Positions 40,610 to 46,809 of a DNA stretch of 49,452 bases are shown here, in pieces. Origin of the DNA: a virus; IMG/VR virus record IMGVR_UViG_3300024975_000026, positions 1-49,452 of that record. The stretch is one strand, 5' to 3'. Both the position numbers and the translations under genes were made by a program. How positions within the stretch are numbered: position 1 is the first letter of the stretch; every line of letters begins with the position of its first letter. The notes under the pieces are model-generated. The model was given only the letters and a program-made list of their open reading frames with translations. It ran no database searches and was not told where the DNA came from.

Positions 40610-42033
40610 CGCGCGGCAAAGTGGCTACGTGCCCCGCCGCCCAGGTGTGGCGGGCGGTGCGTGATGCTGGGTCGGAGGGCATTGGCCTCGCCGCGCTGCG
40701 CGGGCTGAAGGATCTTGCCAATCTGGATCCCGGTGTCATCGGGCATCGAGTGGCTATGCTCAAGTCACAAGGCCACGTCGCGCAACCTGGCGGCAGGCTC
40801 ACGCCCTATCTGGTGAACGCCGATTGCGTCGTCCCGATTGGCTACGACGTTTCGTTCGATGCGGAGCCTGCTGCAGGTGAGAAGGCCCGCTTGGGTTCGG
40901 TCAAGGTGCCCACCAGCCAGGCCGCACAGATCTGGCGAGCCGTCCGCAATGAGGGCCCCGCGGGCATCAAGCGCAGTGAGCTGAGCAAGCTCCCCACACT
41001 GAGCCACATCCCGCCCGAGAATCTGCGCACGCACCTCTACACGCTCAAGAGCGGCCGGTATTTGGCTCAGGTGGGAGGTCAGGGCTCTGCCTATGTGGTG
41101 GATTCATCCTGCCTCACTCCCGATGGCTACGACGACGGTACAGCGCCTGTGCCCCAGGTTGACCGGGACGATGGCCTGGTGGTGCCCAATTTCTTGGAGC
41201 AGCCCACGCGCCTGCCGGCCAGCATCGCCGTGATGACCTCGCCGCGCTCGCGCATATGGCGCTGCGTGCGCGACGCCGGGCGCGCAGGGGCCTCGCGGGC
41301 CCACGTGATCGAGCGCCTGCCTGACTTGGCCCTTGTCGTTCTCCTTTCCCAGCTGGCGATGCTGAAGCGCGAGGGCTTCATCGTCCAGCCCGATGGCGGC
41401 AACGAGCGCTTCTACGTCGATGCCGATTGCCGCAAGCCGGCGGGCGAGTCGCCAACCCTCGGCCCCGGCTGGGGTGACCACGTGGCGGGTGACAACTCCG
41501 AGGAGTCCGCCCCTGCCGATGCGGCGCCGTCTGCCGTCCTCACCTCGGCCCCGCCTATCCAGGCATCCTGGATCCCGTTGCAGGTTGATGCCGCTCCAGA
41601 GGCCGCAACTGACCAGGCGCCAGACGAGCCTGCGCTGAAGAAGCCTGCGGCCGATGGGTGGTGGGCGGATTGGCCTGCGCCGGCTGCGCTGACGGAAGGC
41701 AGCTTCGGCGTCGATCTTGGGGTTGAGCAACAGCAGCCAGACGAACCTGCGGAGCCCAAAACCGATGTGCCGGCTCCTTCGGTCGAGACGTTCCAGTCCG
41801 CGCCGCCCGAGGACACGCAGGTGCTCAAGGTCGCGGACCTGAGCGCGTTTTCCTTCCAGGTCGGACACATCACATCGATCAGCTATCCGTTTACCGTGAC
41901 TCTGAACAATGCCTGGGCATTGTCGCTACAGCTCAAGTCCGGCGTGCAGGTGACTCTCGACGCCGACGACACCCGCAAGCTGCTCGCGTTCGCTGAGCAC
42001 ATCCGCTTGCCCCAGCCGAGCGCGCAGGCATGA
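40606..42033 (+). CDS. Triple winged-helix-like protein, unknown
   Basis: A 475-residue protein with three tandem units (about residues 10-77, 103-175 and 211-280). Each starts (Q/R)(V/I)WR(A/C)VR(D/N)(A/E)G, then a helix and LKS/LKREG..(V/A)QP/G..., and ends with Tyr-x-Val...C.....GY-type residues, as in winged helices. A long Pro/Glu-rich linker (about 290-400) leads to a C-terminal ordered domain (about 415-470; SFQVGHITSISYPFTVTLNNAWALSL). It could bind three neighbouring DNA sites. The start at 40606 overlaps the upstream stop. Confidence 0.72.
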   Translation: MTRGKVATCPAAQVWRAVRDAGSEGIGLAALRGLKDLANLDPGVIGHRVAMLKSQGHVAQPGGRLTPYLVNADCVVPIGYDVSFDAEPAAGEKARLGSVKVPTSQAAQIWRAVRNEGPAGIKRSELSKLPTLSHIPPENLRTHLYTLKSGRYLAQVGGQGSAYVVDSSCLTPDGYDDGTAPVPQVDRDDGLVVPNFLEQPTRLPASIAVMTSPRSRIWRCVRDAGRAGASRAHVIERLPDLALVVLLSQLAMLKREGFIVQPDGGNERFYVDADCRKPAGESPTLGPGWGDHVAGDNSEESAPADAAPSAVLTSAPPIQASWIPLQVDAAPEAATDQAPDEPALKKPAADGWWADWPAPAALTEGSFGVDLGVEQQQPDEPAEPKTDVPAPSVETFQSAPPEDTQVLKVADLSAFSFQVGHITSISYPFTVTLNNAWALSLQLKSGVQVTLDADDTRKLLAFAEHIRLPQPSAQA

Positions 42034-42359
42034 ACACCACCACGCTGCTCAACGCGTTGGCCCAGCACCAGGGCCAGGAAAACGGCATCAGTGCCGCCGA
42101 CCTGGCTCGAAAGATCGGCTTCGCGGGCACCGATGGCCCACGCGCGCTGCGCAAGCTGATCAGCGAGCTGCGCGAGCAGGGCTTCGCAATCTGCGCCAGG
42201 CCGAGCAGCGGCTATTTCGTCCCCGTCACACCCGAGGAGCTGCAGCAGAGCTGTGAGTTCCTCGAACACCGCGCCCTGCACAGCCTGCGCCTGCTGGCGC
42301 GCATGCGCAACGTCGGCCTGCCCGAGCTGCTGGGCCAGCTGAAGCTCAACCAGGCCTAG
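42030..42359 (+). CDS. Small winged-helix-like protein
   Basis: A 109-residue protein. The central region (NGISAADLARKIGFAGTDGPRALRKLISELREQGFAICARPSSGYFV) reads as a winged helix with a C-terminal beta-wing, like regulators that read phage DNA. It overlaps the triple winged-helix gene by ATGA, suggesting they work together. Confidence 0.7.
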   Translation: MNTTTLLNALAQHQGQENGISAADLARKIGFAGTDGPRALRKLISELREQGFAICARPSSGYFVPVTPEELQQSCEFLEHRALHSLRLLARMRNVGLPELLGQLKLNQA

Positions 42360-42381
42360 GGCCTCAACCACCGGAGTCATC

Positions 42382-42939
42382 ATGACCACCATCACCCTCG
42401 CCGACATTCAAGAGAAGGCCAAGGCCTTGAGCGCCTCGCGCGACACGATCACTGCGCTGTTCATCAGCCTGGACGTTCAGATCAAGCGCGTGCAGGCCGA
42501 GAAGCTGCCCGATATCAGGCGCGCCGCCCGCAAGGTGGCCAAGCAGCACGAAGAGCTGAAGGCCCTGATCGAGGCCGCCCCCGAGCTGTTCGCCAAGCCA
42601 CGCACCCAGGTCGTGGATGGCCTGAAATTCGGCCTGAACAAGCAGCGTGGCGCCTTGACCTGGGCCGACGACGAAAAGCTCTGCGCCCGCATCAAGAAGC
42701 TGGCCGCCGACTCGGTGATCACCGAAGGCCAGGTCGAGTTGCTCATCAAGACCACCGAGAAACCCGTGGCCAAGGCCCTGGAGAAGCTCGACGGCGCGGT
42801 GCTCAAGCGCCTCGGCGTTGAGCTTGGCAAGGACACCGACGCGGTAGTCATCACCTCGGTGGACGGCGAGGTCGAGAAGGCCGTCAAGGCCCTGATCGCC
42901 GACTTGACGAAAGACCAGAGCGCCCCGGCCGACCTCTGA
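42382..42939 (+). CDS. Coiled-coil early protein, possible Gam equivalent
   Basis: A 185-residue protein, mostly helical. The N-terminal half has a coiled coil (FISLDVQIKRVQAEKLPDIRRAARKVAKQHEELKALIE, in parts). The middle (RTQVVDGLKFGLNKQRGALTW) is a conserved-looking core, and the C-terminus ends in an acidic tail. In Mu the end-protecting nuclease inhibitor Gam lies in this general region and is also a helical coiled-coil protein, but no direct match is clear. A host-nuclease-inhibitor role is a guess. Confidence 0.6.
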   Translation: MTTITLADIQEKAKALSASRDTITALFISLDVQIKRVQAEKLPDIRRAARKVAKQHEELKALIEAAPELFAKPRTQVVDGLKFGLNKQRGALTWADDEKLCARIKKLAADSVITEGQVELLIKTTEKPVAKALEKLDGAVLKRLGVELGKDTDAVVITSVDGEVEKAVKALIADLTKDQSAPADL

Positions 42940-43160
42940 CGAATCACGCGCAGCCGGCCGCCAGGGGCGCGTAGGCCGGTGGGACGTAAGCGGTGTGTGG
43001 TCCCCAGGCCGAGCTGGCAGGAGCAGCTCAACAGGCCAAGTAACTACCGCAGGCGTTTGAGCAGGTTCGTGCCCGGGCCCACCTTTCCCTGGCTACGAGC
43101 CGTGCGGCATTGCCCGGTTTCCGGTGTCCGTAACACCGGCCTATCAATCTGGAGCGCCCT
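42940..43160 (+). other. Noncoding gap with a stem-loop
   Basis: About 220 bp without a convincing gene, the largest gap of the early region. It contains a perfect 7-bp stem (CCGGTGT/ACACCGG, 43121..43139, 5-nt loop) about 20 nt before the DUF2786 gene. It may end one transcript or shape the next leader. The stretch AAGTAACTACCGC (43038 on) only partly resembles the late elements. Confidence 0.35.
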
Positions 43161-43844
43161 ATGACCCGCGACCAAGCCATCAGCAAGATCAAGAAGTGCC
43201 TGCAGCTCACAAAGAGCGGCAACCCGACTGAGGCCGCCACCGTGCTGCGCCAGGCGCAAGCGCTGATGCGGGAGCACGGCCTGGACGAGCAGGGCGTAGC
43301 CCTGGCCAGCGTGGCCGAGGTCACCGTACGCGCCAAGTTCCAGCCGATCCTGCGCTGGGAAACCAACCTGGCGCAGCTCATCGCCGATGCCTATGGCTGC
43401 GACATGATCACCACCAGCAAGTTGGACGCGACCAGGCGGCTGCGCTACTGGAAATTCATCGGCGTGAACGCGCTGCCGCAGATCGGCGGTTATGCCTTCG
43501 AAGCGCTCGCCGGCCAGCTCGTCCGCGCGCGCCTGGCTCACATGGCCAAGCAGTCGCGCAACTGCAAGCCCGCCACCCGCACCGCACGCGGCGATGCCTT
43601 CGCACTGGGCTGGGTGCGCGGCGTTCAGGCCCTGGTCCAGCGCTTCGCCGGCACCGAGCGCAATGTGGAGCTGCTGGAGGTCTACATGGCCAATACCTAC
43701 CCAAGCCTTGACCTCGTGACGCCCAAGCGCCGAGACGAAGGCAAGAACGTCAAAGACTGTTTCAACCGAGGCGTCGAGACCGGCCGCAAGGCCGAGCTGC
43801 ACCACGGTGTGGGCGGCATGCCCGAGCAACGGAGACTGGCATGA
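43161..43844 (+). CDS. DUF2786-domain protein
   Basis: A 227-residue protein. The N-terminus matches DUF2786 (QAISKIKKCLQLTKSGNPTEAATVLRQAQALMREHGL). The following part (RWETNLAQLIADAYGCDM...KFIGVNALPQIGGYAFEALAGQLVRAR) matches the second conserved module of these phage proteins. DUF2786 proteins occur in early phage operons; the biochemical role is unknown. It overlaps the next gene by ATGA. Confidence 0.82.
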   Translation: MTRDQAISKIKKCLQLTKSGNPTEAATVLRQAQALMREHGLDEQGVALASVAEVTVRAKFQPILRWETNLAQLIADAYGCDMITTSKLDATRRLRYWKFIGVNALPQIGGYAFEALAGQLVRARLAHMAKQSRNCKPATRTARGDAFALGWVRGVQALVQRFAGTERNVELLEVYMANTYPSLDLVTPKRRDEGKNVKDCFNRGVETGRKAELHHGVGGMPEQRRLA

Positions 43845-44026
43845 GTGCCACGGACAAGCAGCTCGCCGGCAACCAGCGCCGCACGCTGCGCGCGATGCGT
43901 GAAAGGCTGCTCCGCATGGCCGACGAGTGGGAGGAGCTGGACGAGTACGCCCGCACGCAACTGACCGAGCTGGCCGACAAGGCCGAGGAAGTGGCGATCG
44001 CGATCACACCTGAGGACCAACCATGA
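43841..44026 (+). CDS. Small helical early protein
   Basis: A 61-residue acidic, helical protein (RRTLRAMRERLLRMADEWEELDEYARTQLTELADKAEEV). No domain is recognised. ATGA overlaps on both sides (start and stop) tie it to its neighbours in translation. Confidence 0.65.
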   Translation: MSATDKQLAGNQRRTLRAMRERLLRMADEWEELDEYARTQLTELADKAEEVAIAITPEDQP

Positions 44027-44298
44027 CCAGGCCCTGTTCACTGGCGATCAACAACAGCGGCGCCTGGAAGACGCTCGGGCACTTCGATGCCTCCTATGAG
44101 CACCAGGCCAACGAGATCATGTCGGCCGCCGCCGAGCTGATGGTGGTCCTGAACGCTGGCAAGCCGCCCAAGCAATGGCCGACCTTGCGCATCACGGCTG
44201 ATGACGCACTCGTCGGCGTCCTGATGTACTGGAGCCGCGAGCGCGGCTGGTACAAAAACCCGCGAGCCTCAGAGAGCGGCTATGCCGATCAAGCCTGA
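44023..44298 (+). CDS. Small early protein, unknown
   Basis: A 91-residue protein (WKTLGHFDASYEHQANEIMSAAAELMVVLN...VLMYWSRERGWYKNP). It overlaps the upstream gene by ATGA and the HNH gene by 17 nt. No family is recognised. Confidence 0.63.
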   Translation: MTRPCSLAINNSGAWKTLGHFDASYEHQANEIMSAAAELMVVLNAGKPPKQWPTLRITADDALVGVLMYWSRERGWYKNPRASESGYADQA

Positions 44299-44773
44299 AA
44301 ACCGCGCGCGCTACCCGCGCAACTGGCCGACGATCAGCGGCGAGATCCGCGAGCGCGCGGGCCACCGGTGCGAGTGGCCTGGCTGCAGGGCGTGCCAGTA
44401 CGCGGTAGGCCGCTGGGCACAGCCAGACGGCGTTTTGTGGGTCTGGCAGCCGACTTGTGGCAACGGGCCGTGCGATGCCGCCGGCCAGGGCCTGGGCTGG
44501 CCTGATCTGCGGCGCTGGACGTTTGCCGAGGCCCGCCAGTTCGCCGCCGAGTTGGACTGGGCCGGCGGCGAAGAGGGTTGCAAGCCCTTAGTCATCGTCC
44601 TCACCGTCGCCCACCTCGATCACCAGCCCGAGAACTGCGCACCCGAGAACCTTCGCGCCTGGTGCCAGCGCCACCACCTGGCCTATGACGCCGACCACCA
44701 CCGCAACACGGCCTACATGAGCCGTCGCCAGCGCAATCCGAACCTGGAGCTTTTCTCATATGAAGCCAGCTGA
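44282..44773 (+). CDS. HNH-type endonuclease-like protein
   Basis: A 163-residue protein with the HNH fold pattern. Zinc-type cysteines appear in HRCEWPGC, and the catalytic core is LTVAHLDHQPENCAPENLRAWCQRHHLAYD (seen in parts; His-Asn-His type). It is among the early rather than packaging genes, so a role in early DNA processing or attack on host DNA is more likely than one in terminase function. The insert between the cysteine pair and the core (about 60 residues) is longer than in minimal HNH proteins. Confidence 0.82.
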   Translation: MPIKPENRARYPRNWPTISGEIRERAGHRCEWPGCRACQYAVGRWAQPDGVLWVWQPTCGNGPCDAAGQGLGWPDLRRWTFAEARQFAAELDWAGGEEGCKPLVIVLTVAHLDHQPENCAPENLRAWCQRHHLAYDADHHRNTAYMSRRQRNPNLELFSYEAS

Positions 44774-45152
44774 CCAAATCAACACCGTCGCCACCTTGCT
44801 GCCGACCCTGATCCAGGAACTGGATTCCATGCTTACCGAGGTCCTCGAAACCCGGGATCACAACATCGTCCTGCTCATCGGCGTCGCCGACACGCAGCAG
44901 TACGCAGCGAACATCCCGCGCGAGGCCGGTATCGACCAGCTCAAGGGCCTGCTCGGTCGCTGGCAGGTGGGCTTGGCCGACTTGCTGCCGGGCGAGGTGG
45001 CCGGTGGCGACACACAGCCGTTTGAGTACCTCCTGACCGACATGGAGCACCAGGCTACCTACACGAAGCCGCCCACGCCGGAGTATCAGATCCGCCGCCG
45101 CGAGCTGATCAACTACGTCGGCCGCCTGGTCGCAATGTCGAACCGCAAGTGA
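44760..45152 (+). CDS. Early phage protein, unknown
   Basis: A 130-residue helical protein (TVATLLPTLIQELDSMLTEVLETRDHNIVLLIGVADTQQYAANIPR). It begins inside the end of the HNH gene (14-nt overlap) and ends 8 nt before the gemA start, whose GAGG ribosome site follows its stop. No domain is recognised. Confidence 0.65.
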   Translation: MKPADQINTVATLLPTLIQELDSMLTEVLETRDHNIVLLIGVADTQQYAANIPREAGIDQLKGLLGRWQVGLADLLPGEVAGGDTQPFEYLLTDMEHQATYTKPPTPEYQIRRRELINYVGRLVAMSNRK

Positions 45153-45160
45153 GGCCTGCA

Positions 45161-45622
45161 ATGAAGACCGCCGCCGTCGTGGACACCACCAAGGGTCGCC
45201 AGCTCGACCTGGCGAAGATCCACATGGCCAAAAAGGCCCTTGGCTGGGACGATTCGACCTATCGCGACATCCTCTGGACCGTCAGCCAGGTCAAGTCGGC
45301 CGGTGACCTCGATTTCGCAGGCCGCAAGCGCTTCCTGGATCACTTGACCAAGTGCGGCTGGAAAGGCGACACAAAGTCGCCTTCGGCCCCCGCCAAACCC
45401 GTTCGCAAGCCCCTCACGCCCTCCCAGCGCCTCATGTGGGCCCTGTGGCAGCAGCTGGCAGACGCCGAGCTGGTGGACAACCGCAAGATGCCCGCGCTGA
45501 ACGCCTTCGTGAAGCGCACTGTCCAGGTCGATCGCATGGAATGGCTGACCTGGCCGCAAGAATCCGTCGTCATCGAGGCGCTTAAGAAGTGGCTCGAACG
45601 CAAGCCGGGAGGCACCAAGTAA
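45161..45622 (+). CDS. gemA: GemA-like protein (Mu gp16, DUF1018)
   Basis: A 153-residue protein. DUF1018 features are clear: RQLDLAKIHMAKKALGWDDSTYRDILWTV, KRFLDHLTKCGW, MWALWQQLADAELVDNRKMPALNAFVKR and PQESVVIEALKKWLER. In Mu GemA affects host gene expression and DNA supercoiling-related functions, and is encoded just before mor, as here. The ATG at 45161 has GAGG upstream. Its stop overlaps the mor start (TAATG). Confidence 0.88.
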   Translation: MKTAAVVDTTKGRQLDLAKIHMAKKALGWDDSTYRDILWTVSQVKSAGDLDFAGRKRFLDHLTKCGWKGDTKSPSAPAKPVRKPLTPSQRLMWALWQQLADAELVDNRKMPALNAFVKRTVQVDRMEWLTWPQESVVIEALKKWLERKPGGTK

Positions 45623-46026
45623 TGGCCGGCCGCCCGGGCCGCAAGCGGCCCTACCAGCTCGTCGATGACATGGTGACCGTCGGCGCCAAGGAGCTGATGG
45701 AGCAGCTGCAAGTGCCCGAGGAGCGCGCGAAGGAGCTGATGCGCCAGATCGCCCACCAGGTGTGCTACCTCAACGCCCGCTGCATCATCTATGTGCCCGC
45801 CGCGCTCGACTTCCAGCTCAGTCAACGCGACGAGCAGATATGGGCCGCCTATCAACAGGACGGCCCGCCGCCCACTTGCGCCCGCAAATACAGCGCCGCC
45901 AGGGTCGAAGAGCTGGCCGCCGAGCACCACCTGACGGCCGTCCAGATCTACAACATCATCCGCTTGATGAAGCGTTGCGAGGTGGCTTCGCGGCAGGGCG
46001 TTTTGCCTGGCCTGGACCCGGACTGA
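45622..46026 (+). CDS. mor: Mor/C-type transcription activator
   Basis: A 134-residue activator. The Mor-family pattern is present: CIIYVPAALDFQLSQRDEQIWAAYQQ (the IYVP and RD..IW elements) and an HTH near residues 93-118 (ARVEELAAEHHLTAVQIYNIIRLM). Mu uses Mor for the middle promoter and its relative C for late promoters; only one such gene is seen here, so it may switch on the late region directly. Its probable targets are the three 24-bp elements at 12592, 22131 and 32240. Translation is coupled to gemA. Confidence 0.85.
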   Translation: MAGRPGRKRPYQLVDDMVTVGAKELMEQLQVPEERAKELMRQIAHQVCYLNARCIIYVPAALDFQLSQRDEQIWAAYQQDGPPPTCARKYSAARVEELAAEHHLTAVQIYNIIRLMKRCEVASRQGVLPGLDPD

Positions 46027-46036
46027 CCTGGATCTG

Positions 46037-46327
46037 ATGATGACCGATATCGATGGGCTCGACGACTTGGAGCGCACCGCGTGGTTTCACTCCAGTGACT
46101 TGCCTTGGCAAGTCGGCCCCTACGAAGTCGTCACCTATACCGGCTATCTCGGCTGGGCTTGGTGGACCGGGGAGCGCTGGGGCGATTGCTGGCCGCGCTT
46201 CCAAGGCTGCCTGGCGGCAAAGGGCGACCTATACAAGGGCCGGCCGTTCCAGTGGGTGCAAAAGTGGCGCGGCCTGACCGCTGCCGCACCGATTCGGCAT
46301 GGGAATGCCGAGTCGGTGCAAGGGTAG
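46037..46327 (+). CDS. Small Trp-rich early protein, unknown
   Basis: A 96-residue protein unusually rich in tryptophan and glycine (GWAWWTGERWGDCWPRFQG). It lies just after the activator gene. Two consecutive ATG codons are available as start. No family is recognised. Confidence 0.6.
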   Translation: MMTDIDGLDDLERTAWFHSSDLPWQVGPYEVVTYTGYLGWAWWTGERWGDCWPRFQGCLAAKGDLYKGRPFQWVQKWRGLTAAAPIRHGNAESVQG

Positions 46328-46336
46328 GATCGCGCC

Positions 46337-46675
46337 ATGCCACCAGTACCAAGCCTCACCAAACTCCCCGACGACATCCGTGCGGCGCTGCATAGGCGTC
46401 TGGCCGCTGATGGTTTCGGTAACCTGGTCGCCACGGCCGAATGGCTGACCAGCGAGGGCCATCCCATCAAGCGCTCTGCGCTTCATGAGTACGCGAGAAG
46501 GCACCGAGCAGAGATAGAGGCCGAGCTGCTCGCCGACCAGGCGACGGCCGGAGCCACCGACCTGCGCCGGGCCGAGATTCGGCTGCGCGTGATGGAACTG
46601 GCCGCTGCCGAGCCCGGAGACGGTGACCTGTTGGCGCGGTCCGAACGTCTGCTGGCCTGGGTAGAGCAAGGCTAG
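46337..46675 (+). CDS. Short gp27-like (DUF3486-type) protein
   Basis: A 112-residue protein whose N-terminal part (PSLTKLPDDIRAALHRRLAADGF...AEWLTSEGHPIKRSALHEYARRH) resembles the start of DUF3486 small-terminase-type proteins such as the one at 27725..28306. The C-terminal helices are short, so it lacks the oligomerisation part. It is the last early gene. A role as a DNA-binding regulator or packaging modulator is inferred. Confidence 0.68.
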   Translation: MPPVPSLTKLPDDIRAALHRRLAADGFGNLVATAEWLTSEGHPIKRSALHEYARRHRAEIEAELLADQATAGATDLRRAEIRLRVMELAAAEPGDGDLLARSERLLAWVEQG

Positions 46676-46692
46676 CGCCTTTTTTGGGGCGC
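46675..46692 (+). terminator. Weak hairpin after the last early gene
   Basis: GCGCC and GGCGC enclose a loop with six T, starting in the stop codon of the last early gene. The U-run sits in the loop rather than after the stem, so termination is uncertain. Confidence 0.35.
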
Positions 46693-46762
46693 CCGGCTAT
46701 TTCGCCCACCGTAAGGCGTTTTCAGTCTCCATCCGGATTCCTCCCGGCCCATCCCGGGCCTT

Positions 46763-46809
46763 CCGGCAAATATCTCATCGGCCGTCCGGGTTTATCTCAC
46801 TCCCCCTCA
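46763..46809. repeat. Right prophage end with transposase-binding repeats
   Basis: Read inwards from the CA terminus (minus strand), TGAGGGGGA is followed by GTGAGATAAACCC and, 22 bp further in, ATGAGATATTTGC. They match the left-end pair in order and spacing. The terminal TGA here also serves as the stop codon of the cut host regulator. Confidence 0.75.

Larger units (their letters stand above)
5037..46809. mobile_element. Mu-like transposable prophage, about 41.8 kb
   Basis: The element starts with TGATGCGCC and ends with TCCCCCTCA, so it has TG...CA ends flanked by a 6-bp duplication. It encodes a DDE transposase and its AAA partner, a LexA-type repressor, GemA and Mor-type early proteins, Mu-type packaging and head proteins, lambda-type tail proteins and a lysis cassette. 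Early genes run right and late genes run left from a central control region. That differs from the single main direction of Mu and recalls the divergent plan I associate with BcepMu-like phages, although the tail here is siphovirus-like. No recognisable core gene is missing or frameshifted, so it may be inducible. The 6-bp duplication differs from the 5 bp of Mu itself. Confidence 0.93.

Noticed and set aside
43038-43050. AAGTAACTACCGC as a possible fourth late element
   Set aside because: It lacks the central dyad of the other three copies and faces the early genes.
5069-46800. Prophage ends placed at the GTGAGATAAA repeats themselves
   Set aside because: The flanks there (TCCGG and CTCCC) do not match; moving 32 bp outwards on the left and about 10 bp on the right gives matching TGCCAG flanks and a restored host frame.
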